DNA from: Brevundimonas sp. UBA5713
GTDB taxonomy: Bacteria; Pseudomonadota; Alphaproteobacteria; Caulobacterales; Caulobacteraceae
DNA length: 64,000 nt
Direction: 5' to 3'
NCBI RefSeq assembly: GCF_002419815.1
Contig: NZ_DIGV01000051.1
Coordinates: 1-64,000, forward strand
In this document: in pieces, positions 24,612 to 33,917 of the stretch
Layout: every line of letters starts with the position of its first letter
Position numbering within the stretch: the first letter of the stretch is position 1
The notes under the pieces: generated by a model
The model's database searches: none
What the model was told of the DNA's origin: nothing
The model's input: only the letters and a program-made list of their open reading frames with translations
Made by a program: the position numbers and the translations under genes

Positions 24612-25121
24612 ATGTTTCAAACCTATTCACGCGTTGCGGCCATGGCAGTCACAGGCACAGCCTTGATGCTGGCGGCCTGCGGTTCGGGCGCATCAGACGG
24701 CGAGGCAGCCAACAAAACGCCCCCGCCGCCGCAACTGTCGGACGAGCAGAAGATCGCCCTGCTGGCTACCCTGCCCGCGCCCTATAACGAGGCCGATCTG
24801 GAAAACGGGCGCCGCGTCTTCGCACGCTGCCGCTCGTGCCACACCATCACGCCCAACGGCCCGAACATGACCGGACCGAACCTGTACAATGTGTTCGGTA
24901 GCGAAGTCGGTACCAAGGAAAAGTATCGCTATTCCAAGGCCCTGCTGGAGGCCGACTTTAAATGGGATGCGCAAAGGCTGGATGAATGGCTGCTACGCCC
25001 GCGCGACTATCTGCCCGGCAATAAGATGAGCTTTGTCGGCATCGCCGCCGAACAGGACCGCCGCGACGTCATCGCCTTCCTGAAGGTCGAAACCGGCTAC
25101 GAAGCCAAACCAGCCGAGTGA
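24612..25121 (+). CDS. Membrane-anchored class I cytochrome c (lipoprotein)
   Basis: The 169-residue protein has a lipoprotein signal with LMLAAC (Cys23) and a Pro-rich linker, then a class I cytochrome c: CRSCH at 73-77 binds haem, GPNMTGPNLYNVFG follows, and Met139 in GNKMSF is the likely sixth ligand. It resembles soluble cytochrome c2/c552 electron carriers held at the outer face of the inner membrane by a lipid. GGAG lies 6 bases before the ATG at 24612; the in-frame upstream ATG at 24567 is disfavoured. It is divergent from feoAB. Confidence 0.93.
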   Translation: MFQTYSRVAAMAVTGTALMLAACGSGASDGEAANKTPPPPQLSDEQKIALLATLPAPYNEADLENGRRVFARCRSCHTITPNGPNMTGPNLYNVFGSEVGTKEKYRYSKALLEADFKWDAQRLDEWLLRPRDYLPGNKMSFVGIAAEQDRRDVIAFLKVETGYEAKPAE

Positions 25122-25126
25122 ACCTC

Positions 25127-25210
25127 GGGTTTAACCCCCTCAAGCAGCGAACCGCCGCGCGGTGAGCGATAGGGGGCTAAACCCTCCGCCTCATGTCGAA
25201 GGCATGAGGC
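25127..25210 (+). terminator. Two hairpins after the cytochrome gene
   Basis: A 14-bp stem with one mismatch (25127-25140 with 25171-25184) is followed by a perfect 8-bp stem (25188-25195 with 25203-25210). Neither has a clean T run, so they may act as weak terminators or mRNA 3'-end structures. Confidence 0.5.
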
Positions 25211-25230
25211 CACTTAAGACCAACTAACTA

Positions 25231-25260
25231 AAAAAGGCCGCTCCATCCGGAGCGGCCTTT
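25231..25260 (-). terminator. Terminator of the RND efflux operon
   Basis: A perfect 12-bp stem (25233-25244 with 25249-25260) with loop ATCC; an A run gives the U tract on the minus strand. It abuts the permease stop. Confidence 0.92.
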
Positions 25261-25264
25261 CTTG

Positions 25265-28200
25265 TTAGTGGGCACTCATATCGGGCTCTTTGCCCGACGC
25301 CTTTTCTTCGGCTTCCCACTTTTCGATCAGGCGGGCCGTGTATTCCGGCGACCGCGTGAAGCGGGCCAGAACGCCATAGATCACCGGCACGATGAACAAG
25401 GTCAGCAGGGTGGCAAACAACGCCCCGCAGAAGATCACCACACCGATGGTCTGGCGGCTGCCTGCACCGGCCCCCTGCCACAGCATCAGCGGCAGAGCGC
25501 CAAAGGCCGAGGCCAGCGAGGTCATGATGATCGGGCGCAGGCGCAGGGCCGACGACTCGATAATAGCCTCGCGAATAGAGCGGCCTTGGTCGCGCAGCTG
25601 GTTGGCGAACTCGACGATCAGAATGCCGTTCTTGGCCGCCACACCCACCAGAATGATCAGACCGATCTGGCTGTAGATGTTCAGGCTGGAGCCCGCCATC
25701 ACCAGACCGAACAGACCACCTGCTGCGGCCAGCGGCACGGTCAGCATGATAACTGCCGGCGTGATCCAGCTTTCGAACTGCGCCGCCAGCACCAGGAACA
25801 CCAGCGCCAGAGCCAGAATGAAGGCCCACATCACCGCGCCACCGGCCTCGGCCTGATCGCGGGCGGTACCACCCCAGCGCACATTGACCACGCCGTCGGG
25901 CTGTTTGGCAGCTTCATTCAGCAGGAACTCAACGCCATCGCCCACCGTCATCCCCGGCGTCAGGTCTGCCGAGAGGGTGATGGCGCGCTGGCGGTCCAGA
26001 CGACGACGGTCAGGCGTGTCGCCCGAAGTCTTGGTCGTGACAACCGCCGACAGCGGAACCAGTTGGCCGGAACCTGTCGAAACATAGAGACCTTCGAGGT
26101 CCGCCACATTGCGACGGTTATCGCGGCTGGTTTGCAGGATCACATCATATTCCTGCCCACCCTTGATATAGGTGGTGGCACGACGCGAGCCGAACATGGT
26201 TTCCAGCGTACGGCCGACCTGCTGGGACGAAACGCCCAGAGCGGCCGCCTTTTGCGGGTCCACGTCCACCAGCAGACGCGGAGCGTTCGGCTCATAATTC
26301 AGGCGCGGACGGCTGAAGCCCGGATTGGCATGGGCTGCCGCTAGAACCGGCTGAAGCCAGTTGTAGATCTGGGCGTAGTCAGGGCCGGTCACGATCATCT
26401 CGACCGAGTTACCGCCACCACCGCCACCGCCGCGCTGGAAGGCACCGGGCGTCGAGGCATTGACCTGAGCGCCCGTCTGCGTGCGCAGGCGACCGTTCAG
26501 TTCCTGGGCGATCTCGGCCGCAGAGCGGTCACGGTCTCCCCAATCCGCCAGATTAAGGATGATGTTGCCCGAGTTGAACGAACCACCGCCAAAGCCAGGC
26601 GACGTCAGCAGATAGTTATCAACCTCCCCGTCCTTGCGGTATTCTTCAAAGATCGGCTCCATGCCCAGCATGATTTCGCGGATGTAGTCGAAGCCTGCAC
26701 CTTCGGGACCGGCCACGCGAACCATGACGCGGCCACGGTCTTCATCTGGCACCAGTTCGCTCGGCAACGACAGCGCCATGCCCACAGCCCCTGCCCCGAC
26801 CAGCACCACCGCGCCGATCACGCCGCCCACCGCAATGCGACGGCCCATCAGCATGGTCAGAGAGTTGACGTAGGAGTTCTTCAGCTTGTCCATCGCATAG
26901 TCGACCTTGCGCCCCAACCAGCCGGTCGAGGTGGTCGGACGCAGGATCTTGGATGCCATCATCGGCGACAGGCTGAGTGCCAGGAAGGCCGAGAAGAAGA
27001 CAGCGGCGGCAATCGCGGCAGCCAGTTCCACGAACAGGCGGCCCACATAACCCGGCAGGAACATCAGCGGCGCGAACACCGACAATAGGACAATGGTGGT
27101 CGCCACAACGGCGAAGAACACCTGACGGGCCCCCCGCTCGGCAGCCACCAGCGGCGGCTCGCCCTGATCCAGACGGCGCTGGATGTTCTCGACCACCACA
27201 ATGGCGTCATCCACCACCAGACCGATCGCCAGCACGAGAGCCAGCAAGGTCAGAAGGTTCAGCGAGAAGCCCAGCGGGGCCAGAACGATAAAGGTCGCTA
27301 GCAGACAGATCGGGGCCACGACCGACGGCACAATGGCCGCGCGCAAACTGCCCAGAAAGATGAAGTTGACGATGGCCACCAGCGCCATGGAGATGCCGAT
27401 GGTGATCCACACTTCGTCGATGGCGTGCGAGGTAAAGACCGAGTTGTCGTTACCCACTTCCAGCGTCGTGCCCGGCGGCAGGGAGTCCTTGACCTCTTCC
27501 ATCAGCTTGCGGGCGCCCGCGCTGATTTCAAGGTCGTTCGACTGGGCCTGACGGGTGATGGCCAGACCGATCTGGTCGATGCTGTTGCCGCGGAACAGGC
27601 GACGGTGTTCGACCGCAGCCTCTTCGATGCGGGCAATGTCGCCCAGACGCGTCACATAGGTGGCCTGACCGGTCAGGTTGGTACCGACCGTCGAGGCCGA
27701 GCCGCGCGTACCGATGGGCAGGTTGGCAAAGTCTTCCGGCGTCGCATAGTTGCGCGCCACACGGACCGTATAGTCTTTCTGCGCCGCTTCCAGCGAACCG
27801 GCAGGCAGTTCGATATTCTGGGCTTGCAGCGAGCTTTCCACGTCCTGAACGGTCAGGCCGCGCGCCGCCAGCGCCTGCGGATCCAGCCAGATACGCATGG
27901 CATAGGTCTGGTCACCGAAGATGTTGACCTGCGCCACGCCCGGCACAGTGGCGAAACGGTCCACCAGATAGCGGTCGGCATAGTCCGTCAGCTCCAGACG
28001 GTTCATCGTCGTGGAGCGCAGGAACATGATCATGATCGGCGAGGAGTCCGAGTCCGCCTTGGACACGGTCGGCGGATCGGCCTGATCCGGCAGACGGCCC
28101 ATGACACGGGACACGCGGTCGCGCACGTCGTTGGCAGCGTCATCGATGTTGCGGTCCAGCGAGAACTCGATGTTCACATTGGAGCGGCCATCGCGGCTGG

Positions 28201-28447
28201 ACGAGGTGATGCGCTGAACGCCCTGAATGCCCGCGATCTGTTGCTCGATCGGCTCGGTGATCCGGCTCTCGATCACCTCGGCCGAGGCACCGGCATAGCT
28301 GGTGCTGACCGAAACGACGGGCGGGTCCACGTCCGGCAGTTCACGGACCGGCAGCATGAAAAACGCTGCCAGACCGATGACGCACAATACAATGGCCGCG
28401 ACCGCCGCAAATACGGGGCGGCGGACCGATACGTCAGACAGCATCAT
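25265..28447 (-). CDS. RND efflux pump inner-membrane permease (HAE1/AcrB type)
   Basis: The 1060-residue protein has the RND layout: N-terminal TM1 after MMLSDVSVRRP, a large periplasmic porter domain, TM2-6 with the proton-relay pair in GLVVDDAIVVVEN, a second periplasmic domain, and TM8-12. A run of six glycines lies inside the second periplasmic loop (QRGGGGGGGN). It should export hydrophobic or amphiphilic drugs together with the adaptor encoded directly upstream and an outer-membrane channel that is not in this window. Its ATG overlaps the adaptor stop by one base. Confidence 0.95.
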   Translation of the reverse strand: MMLSDVSVRRPVFAAVAAIVLCVIGLAAFFMLPVRELPDVDPPVVSVSTSYAGASAEVIESRITEPIEQQIAGIQGVQRITSSSRDGRSNVNIEFSLDRNIDDAANDVRDRVSRVMGRLPDQADPPTVSKADSDSSPIMIMFLRSTTMNRLELTDYADRYLVDRFATVPGVAQVNIFGDQTYAMRIWLDPQALAARGLTVQDVESSLQAQNIELPAGSLEAAQKDYTVRVARNYATPEDFANLPIGTRGSASTVGTNLTGQATYVTRLGDIARIEEAAVEHRRLFRGNSIDQIGLAITRQAQSNDLEISAGARKLMEEVKDSLPPGTTLEVGNDNSVFTSHAIDEVWITIGISMALVAIVNFIFLGSLRAAIVPSVVAPICLLATFIVLAPLGFSLNLLTLLALVLAIGLVVDDAIVVVENIQRRLDQGEPPLVAAERGARQVFFAVVATTIVLLSVFAPLMFLPGYVGRLFVELAAAIAAAVFFSAFLALSLSPMMASKILRPTTSTGWLGRKVDYAMDKLKNSYVNSLTMLMGRRIAVGGVIGAVVLVGAGAVGMALSLPSELVPDEDRGRVMVRVAGPEGAGFDYIREIMLGMEPIFEEYRKDGEVDNYLLTSPGFGGGSFNSGNIILNLADWGDRDRSAAEIAQELNGRLRTQTGAQVNASTPGAFQRGGGGGGGNSVEMIVTGPDYAQIYNWLQPVLAAAHANPGFSRPRLNYEPNAPRLLVDVDPQKAAALGVSSQQVGRTLETMFGSRRATTYIKGGQEYDVILQTSRDNRRNVADLEGLYVSTGSGQLVPLSAVVTTKTSGDTPDRRRLDRQRAITLSADLTPGMTVGDGVEFLLNEAAKQPDGVVNVRWGGTARDQAEAGGAVMWAFILALALVFLVLAAQFESWITPAVIMLTVPLAAAGGLFGLVMAGSSLNIYSQIGLIILVGVAAKNGILIVEFANQLRDQGRSIREAIIESSALRLRPIIMTSLASAFGALPLMLWQGAGAGSRQTIGVVIFCGALFATLLTLFIVPVIYGVLARFTRSPEYTARLIEKWEAEEKASGKEPDMSAH

Positions 28448-29607
28448 TAGCGGTTAGCCTTGGTAGCAGCACCTTGGGCGGGCGTGCCTTTGGCGGGTGC
28501 GCCGCGACCTTGCGGGGCCCCCTCGCCCTCGACACGGATCGGAGCGCCCGGCTGGATGCGGTTCAGACCCGATGCCACGATGCGGTCATTGGCCGACAGG
28601 CCCGAGACGATCTCGACAAAACCGCCTTCGACCGTACCGGTCTCGACTTCGACGCGCTGGGCAATCGTCCCCTCTTCGGTTCCCGCGATGCGATATACGA
28701 ACGCGCCGGCACCTTCATATTGAACCGCCGCTTCCGGCACGGTCATGGCCTGACGTTGGCCCTGCTGGACGGCCACGCGCATCATCATGCCCGGACGAAT
28801 ACGGCCACCCGGGTTCGGGAACTCGGCGCGGGCGGTAATGGCACGCGTCTGCTCGTTCACTCGTACATCCATCAGAGCGATACGGCCCTCGAAACGTTCG
28901 CCGGGGAAAGCATCGGCGGTGGCCACCAGCGGCGTGCCTGCACGCAGGGTCGCCAGGAACCGCTCCGGCACCGAGAAGTCCACGCGGACCGTCGACAGAT
29001 CATCCAGAGTGGTAATCACGGTCCCGGGGCTGATCAACGTACCCGGCGTGACGGTCGTCAGACCCAGAACGCCCGAGAACGGCGCGCGCAGCACGCGGTC
29101 ACCCCGGCGCGATTCCGCAGCACGAAGCGCAGCGCGGGCATTTTGCAGCGAGGTTTCGGCATTTTCGGCCATGACGCGCGGCGCAACGCCACGATCAGCC
29201 AGCAGCTTATAGCGATCATATTCGCGCTGGGCCTGCGTCAGCTGGGCCTGCGCCTGAATGATGGCAGCGTCTTCCTCGCCTGCTTGCAGCTCGACCAGCG
29301 GCTGGCCTGCGCGCACGGTTTGACCGTCGCTGAAGAAGATACGCGTCACCAGTTCGGACGTCGAAGAGGTAATGTTCACCGAACGTGCGCTGCGAGCCAC
29401 CCCCAGCACGCGCAGCTGGTCGCTGAACGGACGCGAAGCCACCGTTGTGGCTTCCACCAGCTGGCCGCCCCCGCGACCACCGGGGCCGCCCGGCCCGCCT
29501 GGACCTTCCGGCCCATCACCCGACAGCACGATCTTCAGCAAGACGGCAAGCACCATCAGAGCCACGACCGCAACAGCGACGATTATGAAGAAATGGCGTT
29601 TGAACAC
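28447..29607 (-). CDS. RND efflux periplasmic adaptor (membrane fusion protein)
   Basis: The 386-residue protein has one N-terminal membrane segment (FFIIVAVAVVALMVLAVLL), a Gly/Pro-rich linker (GPEGPGGPGGPGGRGGG), a lipoyl-type barrel-sandwich domain split by a coiled-coil hairpin (AQAQLTQAQREYDRYKLLAD), and the beta-barrel and membrane-proximal domains. The C-terminal tail is rich in Ala, Gly and Lys. It links the permease to an outer-membrane exit duct. The start codon is GTG, with GGGGAG about 10 bases upstream. The two genes are one operon ending at the terminator at 25231. Confidence 0.94.
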   Translation of the reverse strand: MFKRHFFIIVAVAVVALMVLAVLLKIVLSGDGPEGPGGPGGPGGRGGGQLVEATTVASRPFSDQLRVLGVARSARSVNITSSTSELVTRIFFSDGQTVRAGQPLVELQAGEEDAAIIQAQAQLTQAQREYDRYKLLADRGVAPRVMAENAETSLQNARAALRAAESRRGDRVLRAPFSGVLGLTTVTPGTLISPGTVITTLDDLSTVRVDFSVPERFLATLRAGTPLVATADAFPGERFEGRIALMDVRVNEQTRAITARAEFPNPGGRIRPGMMMRVAVQQGQRQAMTVPEAAVQYEGAGAFVYRIAGTEEGTIAQRVEVETGTVEGGFVEIVSGLSANDRIVASGLNRIQPGAPIRVEGEGAPQGRGAPAKGTPAQGAATKANR

Positions 29608-29633
29608 GCTACCGACTCTCCCCGACTAGACCG

Positions 29634-29650
29634 TATCCGATTAGCGGATA
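29634..29650. promoter_or_regulatory. Inverted repeat upstream of the RND operon
   Basis: TATCCG-ATTAG-CGGATA is a perfect 6-bp dyad with a 5-base spacer, 27 bases upstream of the adaptor start. It could be the operator for the pump; no regulator gene is adjacent. Confidence 0.4.
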
Positions 29651-29706
29651 GGCCCACCGACGCAAATGAAAGTCATTTAACGCGGGTCTGTCGGGTATTC
29701 CGTCGC

Positions 29707-30492
29707 TTAAAAACGTCTCCACAAAGCCACAACGAGTCCGTCGCCCTCGACAATCCGGCGGCCTTGGGTAGTTGTGCGCCACCCGGCCTGCGCGCTCCAC
29801 GGCCCCATATGGCGGATGACGCCAGCTTCCAACTTGGTCCATTCAGGACCAACGCTGCCCCCCGCATCGTCCACCTTGCCCACATAGGCCTGTCCCAGCA
29901 GGGTCCAACGCGGGTTGATGTCCATACCGACAGCCATTTCCAACCGCGTCTCGCTGGCCAAGCCATCGCGCCAACGCCGCGCGATCTGGGTTTCGACATA
30001 GGTGTGGAAGCGTCGATCAAAGCCATGCCCCGCCAAAAGGCGCAGCTCGCCTTCGTGGTCTCCCTGTCCCGGCTCGGCCCACGACGCATTGCGGCCTTCC
30101 CCGTCATGGCCATAGGTAGCCTGTAGCGCCACGGCGGATCGCCCGCGTTTCAAAACCTGAATACGCGCTCCGGCCTCCAGAACACCGCGCCCCTGAAAAT
30201 CGTGGTACTGATCCTGACTGTCCTGCCAGTCGGCTTTCAGCATCAGGGTCACGCGGTCGTTCAGACCGTATTCGGCCCAGACCGACAGAATGTCTTCCTC
30301 GTGCCGCCGCTCCAGCCGCTCGCTGACGCCGGACGCGTTGAAGCCACGGTCCGCCGTCACCGGCTCATATTTGAAGATGACCAGCCCATCGCCCTTGGGC
30401 AGATTCCAGGCCCCCGCGCAGGCGACGGTCGGCAGTGCCGCCAATCCCCCCGCGATGATGATCAAGCCCTGCAGCGCCCCCCAGCTCCGCAT
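29707..30492 (-). CDS. Secreted beta-rich protein, possibly outer-membrane barrel
   Basis: The 261-residue protein starts with a signal-like segment (LQGLIIIAGGLAALPTVACA). The rest has alternating hydrophobic/polar strands with aromatic ends (VIFKYEPVTA, VTLMLKADWQ, AVALQATYGHD, TYVETQIARRW, ETRLEMAVGMD, WTLLGQAYVG), and it ends in LVVALWRRF with a C-terminal Phe, the usual last residue of Bam-assembled outer-membrane proteins. Function is unknown. Its ATG overlaps the stop of the aldolase gene by one base (TGATG), so translation is coupled. Confidence 0.72.
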   Translation of the reverse strand: MRSWGALQGLIIIAGGLAALPTVACAGAWNLPKGDGLVIFKYEPVTADRGFNASGVSERLERRHEEDILSVWAEYGLNDRVTLMLKADWQDSQDQYHDFQGRGVLEAGARIQVLKRGRSAVALQATYGHDGEGRNASWAEPGQGDHEGELRLLAGHGFDRRFHTYVETQIARRWRDGLASETRLEMAVGMDINPRWTLLGQAYVGKVDDAGGSVGPEWTKLEAGVIRHMGPWSAQAGWRTTTQGRRIVEGDGLVVALWRRF

Positions 30493-31256
30493 CAGGCATC
30501 ATATCCCGGCAATCGTCGATCCAGTTGGCGCAGCGCGCCGGGCCAGGCCAGAGCGGCGATCATGCCCACGCCCTGCCCCTGCTGTCTGGTCTCGGCCTGC
30601 GCCGCATCGGGCGCGTGCAGCACATTCTCCACGCCTGCGGACAGGGCGGCGATCTGCTGGGCACAGGCGCGTTCAAGGAAGAACATCCTGACCCACGCCG
30701 CCGCCGCCGTCTCGCCCACGGTCAGTGTGCCGTGGTTGCGCAGCAGCATCATATTCTTGTCGCCCATGTCGGCGATCAGCCGCTCACGCTCGTCATGGTT
30801 CAGCGCCAAACCTTCATAGCCGTGGTAGGCCACATCATTCTGAAGCAGGCAGGCGTTCTGGCTAAGCGGCAAGAGGCCGTGCTTCTGGCCCGCCACGCCC
30901 ACACCCGCCACCGTATGCAGGTGGATGACGAAATGCGCATCCTCGCGCGCGCTATGCACCGCCGAATGGATGGTAAAACCGGCCGGATTGATGAAGCTGT
31001 CGGTTTGCTGGACGATATTTCCATCGAGATCGATCTTCACCAGACTGGAAGCCGTGATCTCTTCGAAATATTGGCCATATGGATTGATCAGGAAGTGGGT
31101 CTCCGGCCCGGGCACGCGGGCCGAGATATGGGTGAAGATCATATCGTCCCAGCCATGCATGGCCACCAGCCGGTAAAGCGCAGCCAGATCGACACGGGTT
31201 TGCCATTCCTGCTCCGAGACCTGCCCCTTGATGGAGACTGCCGATCCGTCGGCCAT
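30492..31256 (-). CDS. Class II aldolase/adducin family protein
   Basis: The 254-residue protein has the aldolase II fold signatures: HGWDDMIFTHISARVPG near residue 32-48, IHLHTVAGVGVAG with the paired zinc histidines near 114-126, and LLRNHGTLTVG near 168 with a third histidine. The usual metal acid/base acidic residue region (GQYFEEITASSLVKID) is present. Such proteins act as sugar-phosphate aldolases or epimerases, or have other uses; the substrate cannot be called. GGAG lies 8 bases before the ATG at 31256, which is preferred over upstream ATGs. Confidence 0.88.
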   Translation of the reverse strand: MADGSAVSIKGQVSEQEWQTRVDLAALYRLVAMHGWDDMIFTHISARVPGPETHFLINPYGQYFEEITASSLVKIDLDGNIVQQTDSFINPAGFTIHSAVHSAREDAHFVIHLHTVAGVGVAGQKHGLLPLSQNACLLQNDVAYHGYEGLALNHDERERLIADMGDKNMMLLRNHGTLTVGETAAAAWVRMFFLERACAQQIAALSAGVENVLHAPDAAQAETRQQGQGVGMIAALAWPGALRQLDRRLPGYDA

Positions 31257-31305
31257 GGTTTTCGCTCCCATTGTTTGCGCCGAACGAACGGCACATTTGT
31301 TTGGT

Positions 31306-31316
31306 GAACAGTGTTC
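31306..31316. promoter_or_regulatory. Small palindrome upstream of the aldolase gene
   Basis: GAAC-AGT-GTTC lies 50 bases upstream of the aldolase start. It is inverted rather than the direct repeat GTTC-N7-GTTC of alphaproteobacterial LexA, so it is only a possible operator. Confidence 0.25.
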
Positions 31317-31416
31317 CGTCGTCAATCTCTCGTCAACCCTGACGCTTCGGGCGTTAACGGCGCTTTCACAGCGCACGGCCTAGCTTGGACATCACTGGAT
31401 TTCCGGAGCCGAATGC

Positions 31417-32508
31417 TTGTCTGTCAGAATGACTGAAGCGGTAAACCCTATGATCGACCCGGCGGCCCTCGCCGAATTGAAGGCGGTCATTGCCGACGCC
31501 CGCCTGCGCCCTGTCGCCGAACAGACGCGGCTGGTTATGGGGGTGGCTGACCTGTACGCCGGCAAATCGTCAAACGACGAGACCCTGCCCGCCTTTGCCG
31601 ACTTCTTTACCCGTCTGGTCATGGTGGCGGCATTCGAGGTCCGTCAGGGCCTGTCGCGCCGTCTGGGCTCCGCCGACTGGCTGCCACGCGAGCTGGTCCG
31701 CGCCTTGGCCCGAGATGACATCGAAATCGCCCGACCGGTCATTTCCGCAAGCCCGCTGCTACAGGACGAGGACCTGATCGAACTGCTGGCCAAGGCCTCG
31801 ACCGACCACCGTCTGCAAGTGGCCCTTCGCCCCGGACTGGGTCAGGCCGTGGCCGAAGTTATTCTGCAAGGACAAGAGCCCCTGCTTCTGACAGCCTTGG
31901 CCACAAACATTCACGCCCAGCTGCCGGCCGACGGCATGAGCCGGTTGGTCGCGGCGTCGGAGAAAATATCAAGCCTGCGGGTGCCACTGGCGCGCCATCC
32001 CCGTCTGGATGCTTCCTTGGCTATGCGTCTTTATCAGTGGGTTGGCGACGTTATCCGCGACCAGTTGTGCGCCCGCTATCCCACCCATGCCGATCGTCTG
32101 AAACAGGCTGTCGGCGATACGGTTGATGAACTGCACGAAAGCCATATCGCCAAGCGTATGGAGGCCGCAGGCCACCTGACGCCCCTGTATCTGATGCGTC
32201 TGCTGCGCGAGAAGCAACGCGGGCTGTTCATCCGGTGCTTGTCGCTAATGGCGGGCATTCAGGTGAACGAGATCGAGCACCTGCTGGCCAAGCCCTCGGC
32301 CCGCCCTTTCTATCTGGTCTGCCTTGCCGCAGGGGTAGAGCGCGAGGTCTTCCCGACCCTGCTGCAGGCCCTGCGCAACATTGACCCGAACGTGCCGCCG
32401 GATCTGTTGATGTCTGAGCTGCGGCTGGGCGATCGGGCCCGCTATCAGGCCAAGCTGGAACTGCGGGCCTATATCGACAGCCTCGCCGCCGTAGCCAGAC
32501 CCAACTGA
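31417..32508 (+). CDS. DUF2336 domain-containing protein
   Basis: The 363-residue all-helical protein matches the DUF2336 pattern: paired segments such as LPRELVRALARDDIEIARPVI and SASPLLQDEDLIELLAKAST, which are HEAT-like and repeat in style through the first half. The function of the family is not established; it is found mainly in alphaproteobacteria. Although ATGs lie at 31429 and 31450, a GGAG 8 bases before the TTG at 31417 supports TTG as the start. It is followed by nadK on the same strand. A second DUF2336 gene lies 1.4 kb away, on the other strand. Confidence 0.82.
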   Translation: MSVRMTEAVNPMIDPAALAELKAVIADARLRPVAEQTRLVMGVADLYAGKSSNDETLPAFADFFTRLVMVAAFEVRQGLSRRLGSADWLPRELVRALARDDIEIARPVISASPLLQDEDLIELLAKASTDHRLQVALRPGLGQAVAEVILQGQEPLLLTALATNIHAQLPADGMSRLVAASEKISSLRVPLARHPRLDASLAMRLYQWVGDVIRDQLCARYPTHADRLKQAVGDTVDELHESHIAKRMEAAGHLTPLYLMRLLREKQRGLFIRCLSLMAGIQVNEIEHLLAKPSARPFYLVCLAAGVEREVFPTLLQALRNIDPNVPPDLLMSELRLGDRARYQAKLELRAYIDSLAAVARPN

Positions 32509-32571
32509 TCAACCCGCATCATATGACGAAGTCGTTTGACAGGGGCGGCAAGCTCGGCTTGCCTAGCGGTC

Positions 32572-33351
32572 GTGACTCAGCCCGATAGCCATCCCAGACT
32601 CCACTTTGTCGCCAGCGACCGCCCCGAGGCGCTGGACGCCCGCGAGCGCCTTATTGACCGTTATGGCCAGCATAGACTGACCGAGGCAGACGTGATTGTG
32701 GCTCTGGGCGGTGACGGCTTCATGCTGGAAACGCTTCACGCCAATATGCAGGTCCGCAAACCGGTCTTTGGCATGAACCGTGGCTCGGTCGGATTTTTGA
32801 TGAACGATCATGAGGAATACCACCTCATCGAGCGCATCACCGAGGCCGATGCCACTGTGCTGCACCCTCTCCAGATGGATGCGTGGGTGGATACCGGACA
32901 GGTTCACAGCGGCCTGGCCATCAATGAGGTGTCTCTGCTGCGTCAAACCCGCCAGACGGCCAAGCTGCGCGTGACCATCAATGACAAGGTGCGTCTGCCA
33001 GAGCTGACGTGTGACGGTTGTCTGGTTTCCACGCCAGCAGGATCCACCGCCTATAATCTGTCGGCGCATGGCCCGATCATTCCGCTGGATGCGCCCAGTC
33101 TGGCCCTGACGCCGATCAGCGCCTTCCGTCCCCGCCGCTGGCGCGGGGCCCTGCTGTCGCATACGGCCAAGGTCCGCTTTGACGTGTTGGAGGCTGAAAA
33201 GCGCCCCGTCAGCGCCACCGCCGACAACTTTGAAGTGCGCCGCGTGAACCGCGTGGACGTGTGCGAGCGCCGCGATATCAGCCTGACCCTGTTGTTCGAT
33301 GCCGGCCGCACCTATGAAGAGCGGGTCATGGCCGAACAATTTGCCAGCTAA
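32572..33351 (+). CDS. nadK: NAD kinase
   Basis: The 259-residue protein contains the NAD kinase motif ALGGDGFML (GGDG with the catalytic Asp) near residues 43-51 and the NE/D motif INEVSLLRQ near 127, then STPAGSTAYNLSAHGPI and TPISAF. It phosphorylates NAD to NADP in the cytosol. The GTG at 32572 is chosen because the preceding open region has no ATG and the family starts close to LHFVASD; TTG at 32536 is the other option. Downstream is an Hpt-domain gene. Confidence 0.95.
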   Translation: MTQPDSHPRLHFVASDRPEALDARERLIDRYGQHRLTEADVIVALGGDGFMLETLHANMQVRKPVFGMNRGSVGFLMNDHEEYHLIERITEADATVLHPLQMDAWVDTGQVHSGLAINEVSLLRQTRQTAKLRVTINDKVRLPELTCDGCLVSTPAGSTAYNLSAHGPIIPLDAPSLALTPISAFRPRRWRGALLSHTAKVRFDVLEAEKRPVSATADNFEVRRVNRVDVCERRDISLTLLFDAGRTYEERVMAEQFAS

Positions 33352-33428
33352 TCTACGTTTTTTTAAGCAACACTGGCGTAGGTATTGGTTTACCCTGAGC
33401 TTTACAGGGTTGCAGTGGGGACCGCGTC

Positions 33429-33905
33429 ATGACCGAAACGCCTGAAATCATTCGTCGACCGAATGTTCTTCGCGCCAAGGTCGGCAACGGCTTCTCCGGC
33501 ATCGACGCCGCTGCTGTCGCGCGGGCCGAAGAGGCACTGAAGGCCCTCTCAAGCCAGTTCGATCAATGGCTTAAGGACGAGATTACCAAGCTGGAAGCCG
33601 CGCAGGCGCTGATCCGCACCGAGGGCTTTAACGAAGCCACAGCCGAGGCCCTGTACTTCCGCGCGCACGATCTCAAGGGTCTGGGCACCACCTATGAATA
33701 TCCGATTGTGACGCGACTGGCGGGCAGCCTGTGCCGCCTGCTGGACTCGGCCGAGCGTCGCCAATCCTCGCCGTGGCCGCTGGTCGATGCCCACATCGAG
33801 GCCATTCGTGCTGTGGTGCGTGACAAGATCCAGAGCGACGACCACCCCGTGGGCGGTCAGCTGTGCACCGAACTGGAATCCAAGGTCGCCCAGATTCAGG
33901 GCTAG
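33429..33905 (+). CDS. Histidine phosphotransfer (Hpt) domain protein
   Basis: The 158-residue protein is a lone Hpt domain with the phospho-acceptor His80 in AHDLKGLGTTYEYP. A disordered N-terminal 20 residues precedes the helical bundle. It should relay phosphate between a hybrid kinase and a response regulator, but no cognate kinase or regulator is adjacent. It is not the ChpT protein, whose sequence and size differ. GGGGA lies 7 bases before the ATG. Its stop is 12 bases from the stop of the convergent DUF2336 gene. Confidence 0.85.
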   Translation: MTETPEIIRRPNVLRAKVGNGFSGIDAAAVARAEEALKALSSQFDQWLKDEITKLEAAQALIRTEGFNEATAEALYFRAHDLKGLGTTYEYPIVTRLAGSLCRLLDSAERRQSSPWPLVDAHIEAIRAVVRDKIQSDDHPVGGQLCTELESKVAQIQG

Positions 33906-33917
33906 GCCCGTAGGCGG

